DNA of 64,000 nucleotides. It comes from Streptomyces dengpaensis (GTDB lineage Bacteria > Actinomycetota > Actinomycetes > Streptomycetales > Streptomycetaceae). The notes under the pieces were generated by a model. That model was not told where the DNA came from, made no database searches, and saw nothing but the letters and a program-made list of their open reading frames with translations. The first letter of the stretch is position 1; each line of letters starts with the position of its first letter. This document shows, piece by piece, positions 52,884 through 61,571 of the stretch. A program made the translations under genes and the position numbers. The stretch covers positions 6,882,001-6,946,000 of the forward strand of contig NZ_CP026652.1 in assembly GCF_002946835.1 (NCBI RefSeq), in the 5' to 3' direction.

Positions 52884-53767
52884 GCAGGCTCGACCGCCTG
52901 TTGCGGCGCGATCTGCACTCCCTCGCCGCACCGTACGCGCTCGACGCCCTCGAGCCCGATGAACGTCGCCGTTTCGAGGGGCATCTGCGGCACTGTGCGC
53001 GCTGCACCGCCGAGGTGCGTGCCCTCGCCGAGGACGCGGTGCGCCTCGCGTGGTCGACGGCGGCACCTGCTCCGGCCGCGCTGCGCGACCGGGTTCTGAG
53101 TGCCGTCCGTACGACTCCCCAGGAGGCGCCTTCCCGGGACTCGCGGGACTCGCGGGACTCGCGGGACTTCCGGGACTTCCGGGACTTCCGGGAATCATGG
53201 GACTCCCGGGACTCCCGGGATGCGCGCGGGGGCCAACAGCCCGCACGCGCGCGTGGAGATCGGCAGGCCCCCCGCGCGCGTGCCCCCCGTCTGCGCCCCC
53301 TCCTCGCCCCGCTCGCCACGACCACGGCCGCCGCGGCCCTCGTCGTCGCCTCGCTCTTCGCGGTGCAGGCGACGCGCACGCAGGACCAGCTCGACCAGGA
53401 ACGCGCCCAGGCACGTGAGATCGCCCACGTTCTCGCGGCACCCGACGCACGGGCCACCAGTGAGCGGGACGCACAGGGCCGTGGAATCGGAGTTGTCGCC
53501 TCCGCATCGGAGCGACGCGCCGTCGTGACGGTGAGCGGGCTCGGCACTCCCTCCGGGGGGCGCGTGCACCAGTTGTGGCTCATGCGCCCCAGCGAGAATC
53601 CGCGTTCCCTCGGCCTCTTCGACGGCGACACGCCCTTGGTGGCCGACGGACTGAATTCGAACGCCACGTCACTCGCTGTGACCGTCGAGCCTCACGGAGG
53701 CTCAGCGCAGCCCACCACCGCACCGGTTGTCCAACTCGCCCTGAATTCGGTTGGATTCGGAGAGTAA
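52880..53767 (+). CDS. Membrane anti-sigma factor, RskA-like with zinc-finger motif
   Basis: Encodes 295 residues, start ATG 52880 overlapping the sigma stop. The N-terminal anti-sigma domain has LHSLAAPYALDALEPDERRR and HLRHCARCTAEVR (H-x3-C-x2-C-type zinc motif). A repeated (RDS)n(RDF)n linker follows, one membrane helix (TTTAAAALVVASLFAVQATR), and an extracellular RskA C-terminal domain with VSGLGTPSGGRVHQLWLM. It holds the sigma factor inactive until an external signal triggers proteolysis. The 9-bp tandem repeats (53133-53222) may vary in number between strains. Confidence 0.93.
   Translation: MSRLDRLLRRDLHSLAAPYALDALEPDERRRFEGHLRHCARCTAEVRALAEDAVRLAWSTAAPAPAALRDRVLSAVRTTPQEAPSRDSRDSRDSRDFRDFRDFRESWDSRDSRDARGGQQPARARGDRQAPRARAPRLRPLLAPLATTTAAAALVVASLFAVQATRTQDQLDQERAQAREIAHVLAAPDARATSERDAQGRGIGVVASASERRAVVTVSGLGTPSGGRVHQLWLMRPSENPRSLGLFDGDTPLVADGLNSNATSLAVTVEPHGGSAQPTTAPVVQLALNSVGFGE
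53133..53222 (+). repeat. 9-bp minisatellite in the anti-sigma gene
   Basis: About nine copies of (C)GGGAC(T/C)(C/T)(G/C)-type units, coding SRDSRDSRDSRDFRDFRDF and on to RESWDSRDSRDARG. In frame; lies between the anti-sigma domain and the membrane helix. Confidence 0.85.
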
Positions 53768-53882
53768 TCGTCAACACCCTTACAGAGAAGGTGAATCCTG
53801 CGCCCGCGATACACGAGTGCCACGAGGGAGCGATAGGGTTAGCCTGCCCGGGCCGGGTGGACTCGTACGGGTGGGGAGTGAC

Positions 53883-54152
53883 ATGGAACAGATAACAGCG
53901 CGCAGCAGGGCACGTGTCCCTGCGATCACCTGCGGGAGCAGCGCGACCAGTTCGCGCCTCGACCGCCATCTCGCGGTGCTGGGCGGCCCCGCCATCCCGC
54001 AGCGCGAAACGGTCGAGGCGACCTCGCTGATGCGTGAGCTCACCGCGCGTGACAGCGCGCACGAAAGCAGCGACAGGGGCGCGCGCGTGAGGCGTGTCTC
54101 GCTCTTCGCCCCGCTGAAGCGACTGCGCCGTTCGCTGTTCGGCGGCCGCTGA
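53883..54152 (+). CDS. Small basic hypothetical protein
   Basis: Encodes 89 residues from ATG 53883 with GGGGAG just upstream. No signal peptide, no membrane helix. Arg-rich end VRRVSLFAPLKRLRRSLFGG. I recognise no family. Coding looks real from the ribosome site and position; 115 bp after the anti-sigma gene. Function unknown. Confidence 0.6.
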   Translation: MEQITARSRARVPAITCGSSATSSRLDRHLAVLGGPAIPQRETVEATSLMRELTARDSAHESSDRGARVRRVSLFAPLKRLRRSLFGGR

Positions 54153-54479
54153 GCAGGCGTCGGCACCGGCATTCCCCGACCCGCGCTCCGGCCGCCCCAC
54201 CGGCCGGGCGCAGCGCTGCACACCCGCGTCCGTCACCCCCGCGGCAGGCAGCGGCGCCCGGCGGATCACCCTGCCGGGGCGCGGGTCACCACCCTCCACC
54301 GAAGCCGCGCCCGGCAGGCACCACCACACTCCACCAAGCCCCGCTCGGCATGCCCCACCCCGAGCGGACCTCCCGAGCTGAGCGGACCACCTCACCCCCC
54401 GGCCCTTCCGCAACGTCCGCGTCAGGAGCTCACCGCTGCCCGTGCGCGTACCGGCGTACGGCCACCGCCGAGCGCACCC
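54153..54479. other. 327-bp non-coding region before the TetR remnant
   Basis: Pro/Arg-type GC-rich sequence with no gene or hairpin that I can support. It may contain decayed sequence of the TetR gene's 5' part. Confidence 0.35.
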
Positions 54480-54667
54480 GCTCCCTGCCCTGGTCGGAGG
54501 ACGAGGAGAACGCGATGCGGATCGCCTATCTGGGCCGTCAGGTGGCGACCGGTGCGTATCCGCGCATGGCCGCTGCTTTTATGGAGGACGCCGGACCCAT
54601 CGACCTGGAGGCGGTCTTCGAGCGGGCCCTCGCGCGGGTGCTGTACGCGTTCGAACCGAAAGGTTAG
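54480..54667 (+). pseudogene. TetR-family regulator, C-terminal remnant
   Basis: The frame SLPWSEDEENAMRIAYLGRQ, VATGAYPRMAAAFMEDAGPI, then DLEAVFERALARVLYAFEP ends at 54667. It is the ligand-domain end of a TetR protein (family members end in FERALxRVLDG). No DNA-binding domain precedes it in any frame. Stop overlaps the end of the next convergent gene by 4 bp. Confidence 0.55.
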
Positions 54668-55845
54668 ATCAGCGCGAACTGCCCTTCGGGGCCCTCTTCG
54701 TGATGGTCGAGGACGGACGCGGGACGGCGTGCGGAGTCCGGTACGGGAAGGACGCCCGCCGTGCGCAGTTCCTCCGCGGTGATCGGCTTTTCCACGGTCA
54801 ACCCGGCCTGCTGGGTCCGCAGTTCCGCGAGCAGCGCGAGCACCGTGATGAGTTCGAGGAGTTCGGACGTCCAGGCCTGCGGCCAGGTGGCGGGCCGGAT
54901 CGCCTCAAGGGTGCCCGGCTCGGGCGGCTCGGTCCTGGACGCGAACCACTGCTCCAGTACGCGCACGCCGCCCACCTCGAAGTCCCAGGCCTCCGGCGGT
55001 ACGGGTGAGATCCGGCCCTCGTCGACGTGGAGGGCCTCCTCGGCGCGGTCGTAGCGCAGGTCGAGGGGGCGCGCGGGGAGCGGGGCGCGGACGTACGGGC
55101 GGCGGCCGCCGGGGAGCTTGGGGCGCTCGCCGTCGCGGCACATCAGCCACAGCATCCGGCGGCCCAACTCGACGCCGTACGTCCATACGTCGGGGGCGGC
55201 GGTGATCGGGACGGCGCATCCGTTCCGGCCGGCCCGGGCGGCCGCGACCGTCCAGGCGAGGAGGTCGACGGGGTCAGGGGAGTGGCCGAGGCGGGTGCCG
55301 AGGTGGTCCAACAGGCCGGGCGCCAGGTTCGGTTCGAGGCCGCCGGGGCGCCGGTAGAGGGGGCGGACGCGGCCCCCGCGGCCGGCGCTCAGGGGCAGCG
55401 AGGAGGCGGCGAGCAGCACCGGCCCGGACGCGTCCGGCACCACCGACTGCTCGACCGTGAACACTTGCCGCCGATCTTTCACCCGCCACAACTCGGGACG
55501 CGCCGCGTCGATCAGCCGGTGGTCGGGAATCAGCCACTGCTCGTCGAAGGGGCCGTGCAGGACACGTACGGGCTCCGGACAGGGACCCGACTCGCGTGCC
55601 AGGCGGCCCGTCCCGGTTGACTGCCCTGGCAGCTGCGCCACCGCCGAGTGCGTCGTGCGCGAGCGCGTCGGCCCGAACAGCGCCTCGCGGTCCGGCCCTT
55701 CGGCCTTCATCAGGGCGTCCCAGCGCGCCTTCAGGGAACCGGCGTCGGGGGCCGTCGGCCACCACCGGCCCAGCCGCGGCGGGGCGACGGACCACGGCAT
55801 GAGGTCCGCGAGCAGCGGAGCGTCGTCGTGCGTCACGCTGGGCAT
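54664..55845 (-). CDS. Type ISP restriction-modification specificity-domain protein (stand-alone)
   Basis: Encodes 393 residues, start ATG 55845. LMPWSVAPPRLGRWWPTAPD, VKDRRQVFTVEQSVVPDASG, and VLEQWFASRTEPPEPGTLEA with TSELLELITVLALLAELRT match the C-terminal specificity domain of type ISP (LlaBIII-like) enzymes. The nuclease, helicase and methyltransferase domains are absent, and no partner gene is adjacent. Its role without them is unclear; it may be a conserved stand-alone DNA-binding protein rather than active restriction. Convergent with the TetR remnant. Confidence 0.78.
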   Translation of the reverse strand: MPSVTHDDAPLLADLMPWSVAPPRLGRWWPTAPDAGSLKARWDALMKAEGPDREALFGPTRSRTTHSAVAQLPGQSTGTGRLARESGPCPEPVRVLHGPFDEQWLIPDHRLIDAARPELWRVKDRRQVFTVEQSVVPDASGPVLLAASSLPLSAGRGGRVRPLYRRPGGLEPNLAPGLLDHLGTRLGHSPDPVDLLAWTVAAARAGRNGCAVPITAAPDVWTYGVELGRRMLWLMCRDGERPKLPGGRRPYVRAPLPARPLDLRYDRAEEALHVDEGRISPVPPEAWDFEVGGVRVLEQWFASRTEPPEPGTLEAIRPATWPQAWTSELLELITVLALLAELRTQQAGLTVEKPITAEELRTAGVLPVPDSARRPASVLDHHEEGPEGQFALI

Positions 55846-55969
55846 CGTACGACGTGGACGGTCGGCCTCAAGAGCCCCTCGTCGAGGCTGCCCGTGGGTC
55901 GAGGCTGCCCGTGGTTCAGCGGGCGTCGACGGCGACTGAGATCCAGTGCACGTCGAGGGCGACCGTGGT
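55846..55969. repeat. Tandem decayed copies of the GntR gene's 3' end
   Basis: Units 55881-55898, 55899-55916, about 55915-55937, 55944-55967, and the true gene end 55970-55995 all contain (GT)CGAGG(C/G)(T/C)G(C/A)CCGTG-like cores. The last 25 bp of the GntR gene appear to have duplicated several times downstream of its stop and then diverged. No gene here. Confidence 0.7.
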
Positions 55970-56755
55970 TCAGTGCGCGTCGAGGGTGACCGTGAAGGAG
56001 AAGCGGTCACCGCGGTAGTGGATGCGGGCCACGTCCAGGGCGCGGCCGTCCTCGCCGTACACGATGCCCGTGTAGTGCAGGATCGGGCTGAGCAGCGGGA
56101 CGTGGAGCAGCCGCGCCGTCTCCGGGTCCGCGAGCCGTGCCTCCACGGTGTCGGTGATCCGGCTGATGCGCACGCCCACCACATCCCGCAGCACCTTGGT
56201 CATGGGCCCGCGCACCAGATCCTCGGGGTCGATCAGCGCCGCCAGTTCGGGCCGGACGTAGTTGCGCGCGTGGTTCGTCGGCTCGCCGGTCTTCTCGTCG
56301 CTGCGCAGCCGGTGGTACGTCCCCACCTCGGCCAGATCCGGGAAGGACTCGGCGAGTTCGGCGGGGACCGGCACGGTGCCGTGGTCCAGCAGCTTCGTCG
56401 TCATGCCCGACTGCTGGGCCACGATCGCGTCCACCGAGCCGAGCAGCCGCACGGGCGCACCCCGCTGCGCGCTCGGCTCGATGAACGTGCCCCGCCGGCG
56501 ATGGCGGGTGATGAGCCCCTCGTCCTCCAGCTCCTTGAGCGCCTGCCGCATGGTCAGCACGCTCACCCCGTAGTGCCCCGCCAACTGCTCCTCGGTGGGC
56601 AGGCGCAGCGGGTCCTGGGGCGAGCGGCCGAGTATCGAGGCACGCAGGGACTGCGACACCTGATACCAGAGCGGCAGCTTGCGGTTCAGGACGATCGAGT
56701 CCGGAGCGAAGGAGGTCACGAGGGTATCCGTAGCGGTCGCGGGCCTTGAATGCAA
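55970..56755 (-). CDS. GntR/HutC-family regulator (UTRA domain), linked to hmgA
   Basis: Encodes 261 residues from 56755 (or GTG 56719). HTH region LPLWYQVSQSLRASILGRSP, RLPTEEQLAGHYGVSVLTMR, QALKELEDEGLITRHRRRGT. UTRA ligand domain about residues 110-255. Thirteen bases after the stop of hmgA on the same strand, so it is cotranscribed with hmgA and probably controls it, perhaps through the inverted repeat at 58149-58180. The ligand is likely a tyrosine-pathway intermediate (inference). Confidence 0.9.
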   Translation of the reverse strand: MHSRPATATDTLVTSFAPDSIVLNRKLPLWYQVSQSLRASILGRSPQDPLRLPTEEQLAGHYGVSVLTMRQALKELEDEGLITRHRRRGTFIEPSAQRGAPVRLLGSVDAIVAQQSGMTTKLLDHGTVPVPAELAESFPDLAEVGTYHRLRSDEKTGEPTNHARNYVRPELAALIDPEDLVRGPMTKVLRDVVGVRISRITDTVEARLADPETARLLHVPLLSPILHYTGIVYGEDGRALDVARIHYRGDRFSFTVTLDAH

Positions 56756-56768
56756 CGGGCGGTGAATC

Positions 56769-58133
56769 TCAGTCGACGGGACGGAAGTGCCGCTGGAGGC
56801 CCTGCCACACGTCGTCGTACCCCTGTTGCAGATGCTCCGCCCCTGCCGCCTGCGCCGTCGCGGTCACCGGCCAGCGCGTCTCGAACATGAAGGCCAGCCC
56901 GTCGTCGATCTTCTGCGGGCGCAGTTCGGCGGCGCTGGCCCGGTCGAAGGTCTCCCGGTCCGGCCCGTGCGCCGACATCATGTTGTGCAGCGAACCACCG
57001 CCCGGAACAAAGCCTTCCGCCTTCGCGTCGTACGCGCCCTCGATGAGCCCCATGTACTCGCTCATCACATTCCGGTGGAAGTACGGCGGCCGGAACGTGT
57101 CCTCGCCCACCAGCCAGCGCGGCGCGAAGACGACGAAGTCGACGCCGGCCAGACCGGGGGTGTCCGACGGGGACGTCAGCACCGTGAAGATCGACGGGTC
57201 CGGGTGGTCGTAGCTGATGGTGCCGATCACATTGAAACGGCGCAGGTCATAGATGTATGGCACATGGTTGCCGTGCCAGGCGACCACATCCAGCGGCGAG
57301 TGGTCGTACGTCGCCCGCCAGAGGTTGCCGCAGAACTTGTTCACCACCTCGACCGGGCCCTCGGCGTCCTCGTACGCGGCGACGGGCGCGAGGAAGTCAC
57401 GGGCGTTCGCGAGGCCATTGGCGCCGATCGGGCCGAGATCGGGCAGCCGGAACGGCGCCCCGTAGTTCTCGCACACATAACCGCGAGCGCTCGGGCTCTG
57501 CCCGCGATCGGACACGGCGTCCAGCAGCTCCACACGGAAGCGCACACCACGGGGGATGAGCGCGACCTGGCCGGGCTCCACATGCAGCAGACCGAACTCG
57601 GTACGCAGCAGCAGCCCGCCGCGCTCGGGCACGATCAGCAGTTCGCCGTCGGCGTCGCTGAAGACGCGGTCCATCGAGGAGTTGGCGTGATACAGGTGCA
57701 CCGCCATGCCGGTGCGCTGCGTCACGTCGCCGTTGCCGCCCAGGGTCCACAGGCCCGCGAGGAAGTCCGTCCCCGCGGGCGGCTCGGGCAGCGGGTTCCA
57801 GCGCAGCCGGTTCGGGTCGGGCACCGTCTCCGTGAAGGGAGCCGTGCGGAGCGCGCCGTTGTCCACCCGGGTGAACGCCGGGTGCGCGGCCGACGGGCGG
57901 ATCCGGTACAGCCATGAACGCCGATTGTGCGCCCGCGGCTCGGTGAAGGCCGTACCGCTCAGCTGCTCCGCGTACAGCCCGAGCGGTGCGCGCTGCGGTG
58001 CGTTGCGCCCGTGCGGCAGTGCCCCCGGGACCGCCTCCGAGCTGTGCTCGTTACCGAAACCGGAGAGGTAGACCAGCCCTTCGGCCGTCTTCCTCGCGTC
58101 ATCGCCGCTCGTGACCGCCGCGTGCCCGCTCAT
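56769..58133 (-). CDS. hmgA: Homogentisate 1,2-dioxygenase
   Basis: Encodes 454 residues, typical length. Blocks [55 protein letters not shown], and the iron site in [20 protein letters not shown] (His and Glu ligands) and [20 protein letters not shown] (His). Opens the homogentisate ring to maleylacetoacetate in tyrosine and phenylalanine breakdown. AAGGGAG ribosome site. No fah or mai gene adjacent. First gene of an operon with a GntR regulator. Confidence 0.97.
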   Translation of the reverse strand: MSGHAAVTSGDDARKTAEGLVYLSGFGNEHSSEAVPGALPHGRNAPQRAPLGLYAEQLSGTAFTEPRAHNRRSWLYRIRPSAAHPAFTRVDNGALRTAPFTETVPDPNRLRWNPLPEPPAGTDFLAGLWTLGGNGDVTQRTGMAVHLYHANSSMDRVFSDADGELLIVPERGGLLLRTEFGLLHVEPGQVALIPRGVRFRVELLDAVSDRGQSPSARGYVCENYGAPFRLPDLGPIGANGLANARDFLAPVAAYEDAEGPVEVVNKFCGNLWRATYDHSPLDVVAWHGNHVPYIYDLRRFNVIGTISYDHPDPSIFTVLTSPSDTPGLAGVDFVVFAPRWLVGEDTFRPPYFHRNVMSEYMGLIEGAYDAKAEGFVPGGGSLHNMMSAHGPDRETFDRASAAELRPQKIDDGLAFMFETRWPVTATAQAAGAEHLQQGYDDVWQGLQRHFRPVD

Positions 58134-58148
58134 GATCGCTCCCTTGCG

Positions 58149-58180
58149 CCTGATTCCTATGCGTCACCGTAGGATTCAGG
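58149..58180 (-). promoter_or_regulatory. Inverted repeat operator candidate in the hmgA promoter
   Basis: CCTGATTCCTA (58149-58159) and TAGGATTCAGG (58170-58180): 11-bp arms with one mismatch, 10-bp spacer, 16-47 bp before the hmgA start. Good candidate site for the linked GntR regulator. Confidence 0.65.
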
Positions 58181-58242
58181 TTTTCCGCGCGCAAGGGGCT
58201 GGCTCCGGGTGCCGTACGCGATCAGCCATGGTCGGCGTACGG

Positions 58243-58344
58243 GACGGGCGGATATGACGGGCGGATATGACGGGCGGACATCTCCACCGGGCGTACCGCC
58301 CGGGGCTTCACCGGATCACTGAGACCGGAGGTTCACCGGATCAC
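58243..58344. repeat. Short direct repeats before a TetR gene
   Basis: Three 13-bp units GACGGGCGGA(T/C)AT at 58243-58281, and TTCACCGGATCAC twice (58307-58319, 58332-58344, 25 bp apart). The second pair could be regulator sites in the TetR gene promoter. The rest of 58134-58358 has nothing else. Confidence 0.6.
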
Positions 58345-58358
58345 GGCGGAAAGGCATC

Positions 58359-58976
58359 ATGAAGCCTGTGCCCCATACGACCTCGCTGCGCAGAGCGCCC
58401 ATACAACGGCGCAGCGCCGAACGACTGACCAGAATCCTCGACGCCTGCGCCGATCTCCTCGACGAGGTCGGCTACGACGCCCTGAGTACCCGGGCCGTGG
58501 CCCAGCGGGCCGGGGTTCCCATCGGCTCCGTCTACCGCTTCTTCGGCAACAAGCGCGCGATGGCCGACGCGCTCGCCCAGCGCAACCTGGAGCGCTATAC
58601 CGAGCGCGTCACCGAGCGCCTCCGGGAGGCGGACGGCGGAGGCTGGCGCGCGGCCATGGATGCCGTGCTCGACGAATACCTCGCCATGAAGCGCACGGCG
58701 CCCGGCTTCTCCCTCGTCGACTTCGGCAACCAGATCCCGGTCGGCAACCGTGACACCGAGCCCAACACCCGAGTCGCCGACCGCCTTACCGACCTGCTCT
58801 CCGGCTACCTCGACCGCGCCCCCGACGAGGATCTCCGCCGTACCTTCCTGATCGCGGTGGAGACCGCCGACACCCTCGTCCAGCTGGCCTTCCGGGTCGC
58901 CCCGGAGGGGGACGAGAGGATCATCGAGGAGGCGCGGGAGCTGCTGCGGGCGTATCTGGGCAAAGTGCTCGACTGA
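58359..58976 (+). CDS. TetR-family transcriptional regulator
   Basis: Encodes 205 residues. Helix-turn-helix RRSAERLTRILDACADLLDE, VGYDALSTRAVAQRAGVPIG and SVYRFFGNKRAMADALAQRN is clear. All-helical ligand domain follows. AAAGG upstream of ATG 58359. The downstream gene on the same strand (59159) has a perfect TetR-type palindrome in its promoter, the likely target. Confidence 0.93.
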   Translation: MKPVPHTTSLRRAPIQRRSAERLTRILDACADLLDEVGYDALSTRAVAQRAGVPIGSVYRFFGNKRAMADALAQRNLERYTERVTERLREADGGGWRAAMDAVLDEYLAMKRTAPGFSLVDFGNQIPVGNRDTEPNTRVADRLTDLLSGYLDRAPDEDLRRTFLIAVETADTLVQLAFRVAPEGDERIIEEARELLRAYLGKVLD

Positions 58977-59091
58977 CGGCGAGGGTGAACTGCCGGGGGC
59001 GGGTGCGAACCCTCGGGTGACGGCAGCCACGCGCGCCGCGTGAACCGTTCGCGAATTTCCGACCTCACCCCCAGCGGCCCCTCCCCACCGG

Positions 59092-59109
59092 GCATACCGC
59101 TCGGTATGC
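59092..59109 (+). promoter_or_regulatory. TetR-type operator GCATACC-GCTC-GGTATGC
   Basis: Perfect 7-bp-arm palindrome 49 bp before the oxidoreductase start codon. The A-T-A-C-C core with C/G spacer is typical for TetR operators. The TetR gene just upstream is the obvious binding protein. Confidence 0.75.
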
Positions 59110-59158
59110 TCGGCCCCAGTCCGTGTGCCATCGTCGTCACCGCCCTCCGGGAGGACCC

Positions 59159-61450
59159 GTGTCCCGCACCTCCGGCACCACCCCCGACTCGCGCACCGCC
59201 CTGCGTATCTGCCCCCTGTGCGAGGCCACGTGCGGGCTGACGCTCACGATCGAGGGCACCCGCGTGACCAGCGCCCGGGGCGACCACGACGATGTGTTCA
59301 GCAAGGGGTTCATCTGCCCCAAGGGCGCCTCCTTCGGGGCGGTCGACGGGGACCCGGACCGGCTGCGCACCCCCCTCGTCCGCAAGAACGGCGAACTGCG
59401 CGAAGCCACTTGGGAGGAGGCCTTCGACGCGGTGGCCGCGGGGCTGCGGCCGGTCGTCGAGCGGGATGGGCCGCACGCAGTCGGCGTCGTCCTCGGCAAC
59501 CCGAACGTGCACACCATGGCCGGTGCCCTCTACCCGCCCGTCCTGCTCACCGCGTTGCGCACCCACAGCGTTTTCACCGCCTCCACCGTCGACCAGATGC
59601 CCAAGCACGTGTCGAGCGGACTGCTGTACGGCGACGCGAACGCCATCCCGGTGCCGGACCTCGACCACACCGACCACCTGCTGCTCATCGGCGCCAACCC
59701 GCTGGAATCCAACGGGAGTCTGTGCACCGCCCCCGACTTCCCCGGCAAGCTCAAGGCGCTGCGCAAACGCGGCGGCACCCTCACCGTCATCGACCCGCGC
59801 CGCACCCGTACGGCCCAACTCGCCGACCGCCATGTGGCGATCCGCCCCGGCACCGACGCGTTGCTCCTCGCGGCGATGACGTACGTCGTCTTCGAGGAGA
59901 AGCTCGTCGACCTCGGCGACCTCGCCCCGCACGTCCAGGATGCCGACGAACTCGCCGACGCTGTACGGGACTTCACCCCCGAGGCCGTGAGCGAGGCCTG
60001 CGACGTGGACGCCGGCACCATCCGGGCCCTGGCGCGCGAGCTCGCCGCCGCGCCCACCGCCGCCGTCTACGGCCGCATCGGCAGCTGCACCGTCCCGCAC
60101 GGCACCCTGGCCAGCTGGCTCGTCGACGTCCTCAACATCCTCACCGGCAACCTCGACCGGCCCGGCGGCGCCCTCTTCCCGCAGGCGGCGACCGACAAGA
60201 CGCCCCGCCCCGCGGGCCCCGGACGCGGCTTCGCGCTCGGCCGCTGGCGCAGCAGGGTCAGCCGCCACCCCGAAGCCAAGGGTGAATTGCCGCTGGCCGC
60301 CCTCGCCGAGGAGATCGACACCGCGACGGACGAGGGCAGCCCGATCCGCGCGGTCATCGTCGTCGCCGCCAACCCCGTCCTGTCCGCACCCGACGGCGAC
60401 CGCCTCGACAAGGCGCTCGACGCACTGGACTTCATGGTCAGCGTCGACCCGTACCTGAACGAGACCTCACGCCACGCGCATGTCGTCCTGCCGCCGCCTC
60501 CGCCCGCGCAGAGCGCGCACCACGACTTCGCCTTCAATACCCTCGCCGTGCGCAACCAGGTCCGCTACACCCGCCCCGCCGTCCCCCTGGAACCGGGCCG
60601 CCTGGCGGAGACCGAGATCCTCGCGCGGCTCGTCCTCGCCGCGACCGGCATGCACGGCGCCGACCCGTCCGCCGTCGACGCGATGGTCATCGACACCACT
60701 CTCGGCAAGTCCGTCACCGAAGCACACTCACCGGTGCACGGCCGCGACCCGAAGGAACTCGCCGGCCTGCTCACCGGCGAGAACGGCGCCGAACGACGGC
60801 TCGACATGATGCTGCGCCTCGGCCCGTACGGCGACGGATTCGGCGCCCGGCCCGACGGGCTGAGCCTCGAGAAGCTGCTCGCCCATCCGCACGGCATCGA
60901 TCTCGGACCGCTCCAGCCTCGACTGCCGCAGCGGCTGAAGACGCCCAGCGGGAAGATCGAGCTGCTGCCCGGACCGATCGTCGACGATCTGCCGCGCCTG
61001 CGGGATGCGCTGCGCGAGCGCCCGGCCGGGCTTGTGCTCGTCGGCCGCCGCCATCTGCGCTCCAACAACAGCTGGATGCACAACGTGCCCGCGCTCACCG
61101 GCGGTTCCAACCGTTGCACCCTGCACATCCACCCCGACGACGCCGCACGCCTCGGCCTCGCCGACGGGGCCGCCGTACGCGTCAAGGGCGCCGGGGGAGA
61201 GGTGACGGCGCCCGCGGAGGTCACCGACGCCGTACGGCGCGGGGTGGTGAGCCTGCCGCACGGCTGGGGCCACGACCGCCCCGGCACGCGGATGAGCCAC
61301 GCCGCCCTGGACCCGGGCGTCAACGTCAACCAGCTCCTCGACGGTTCGCTGCTCGACCCGCTGTCGGGCACCGCGGTGCTCAACGGCGTGCCCGTCGAGC
61401 TCACGCCCGCCACCGCGCTCACCGAGGAGTTCGCCGCGACAGGCCAATGA
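59159..61450 (+). CDS. Molybdopterin oxidoreductase with N-terminal 4Fe-4S domain (Fdh/Nap/NarB-like)
   Basis: Encodes 763 residues from GTG 59159 (GGGAGGA 7 nt upstream). The iron-sulfur Cys are in ICPLCEATCGLT and GFICPKGASFG. The next segments VLGNPNVHTMAGALYPPVLL and SVFTASTVDQMPKHVSSGLL contain the expected Mo-ligand region; no Cys/Sec is visible there, so the metal ligand is unsure. The MGD-binding C-terminal domain ends in PHGWGHDRPGTRMSHAALDP. Substrate unknown; it may be a formate dehydrogenase-like or BisC-like enzyme acting on an organic substrate. No signal peptide, so cytosolic. Probably controlled by TetR via 59092-59109. Confidence 0.88.
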   Translation: MSRTSGTTPDSRTALRICPLCEATCGLTLTIEGTRVTSARGDHDDVFSKGFICPKGASFGAVDGDPDRLRTPLVRKNGELREATWEEAFDAVAAGLRPVVERDGPHAVGVVLGNPNVHTMAGALYPPVLLTALRTHSVFTASTVDQMPKHVSSGLLYGDANAIPVPDLDHTDHLLLIGANPLESNGSLCTAPDFPGKLKALRKRGGTLTVIDPRRTRTAQLADRHVAIRPGTDALLLAAMTYVVFEEKLVDLGDLAPHVQDADELADAVRDFTPEAVSEACDVDAGTIRALARELAAAPTAAVYGRIGSCTVPHGTLASWLVDVLNILTGNLDRPGGALFPQAATDKTPRPAGPGRGFALGRWRSRVSRHPEAKGELPLAALAEEIDTATDEGSPIRAVIVVAANPVLSAPDGDRLDKALDALDFMVSVDPYLNETSRHAHVVLPPPPPAQSAHHDFAFNTLAVRNQVRYTRPAVPLEPGRLAETEILARLVLAATGMHGADPSAVDAMVIDTTLGKSVTEAHSPVHGRDPKELAGLLTGENGAERRLDMMLRLGPYGDGFGARPDGLSLEKLLAHPHGIDLGPLQPRLPQRLKTPSGKIELLPGPIVDDLPRLRDALRERPAGLVLVGRRHLRSNNSWMHNVPALTGGSNRCTLHIHPDDAARLGLADGAAVRVKGAGGEVTAPAEVTDAVRRGVVSLPHGWGHDRPGTRMSHAALDPGVNVNQLLDGSLLDPLSGTAVLNGVPVELTPATALTEEFAATGQ

Positions 61451-61571
61451 CCTGGAGTTTTGCGCTTATTGCTCGCGTGTCAAGATCTTGTTAACGCGTT
61501 CGGAGGCGCCCTAACGTCGTCGCACCGCCGGCTCTGGTGGGAGTTCAAGGGCGAACGTTAGGTATCCACTC
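61451..61571 (+). promoter_or_regulatory. Promoter region of the citrate transporter with long-range inverted repeat
   Basis: TTGTTA, 18-bp gap, TAACGT gives a promoter candidate. CCTAACGT (61510-61517) is complementary to ACGTTAGG (61555-61562), closing a 37-base loop in the 5' leader just before the start codon at 61572. A structured leader or an operator pair is possible. Confidence 0.5.
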
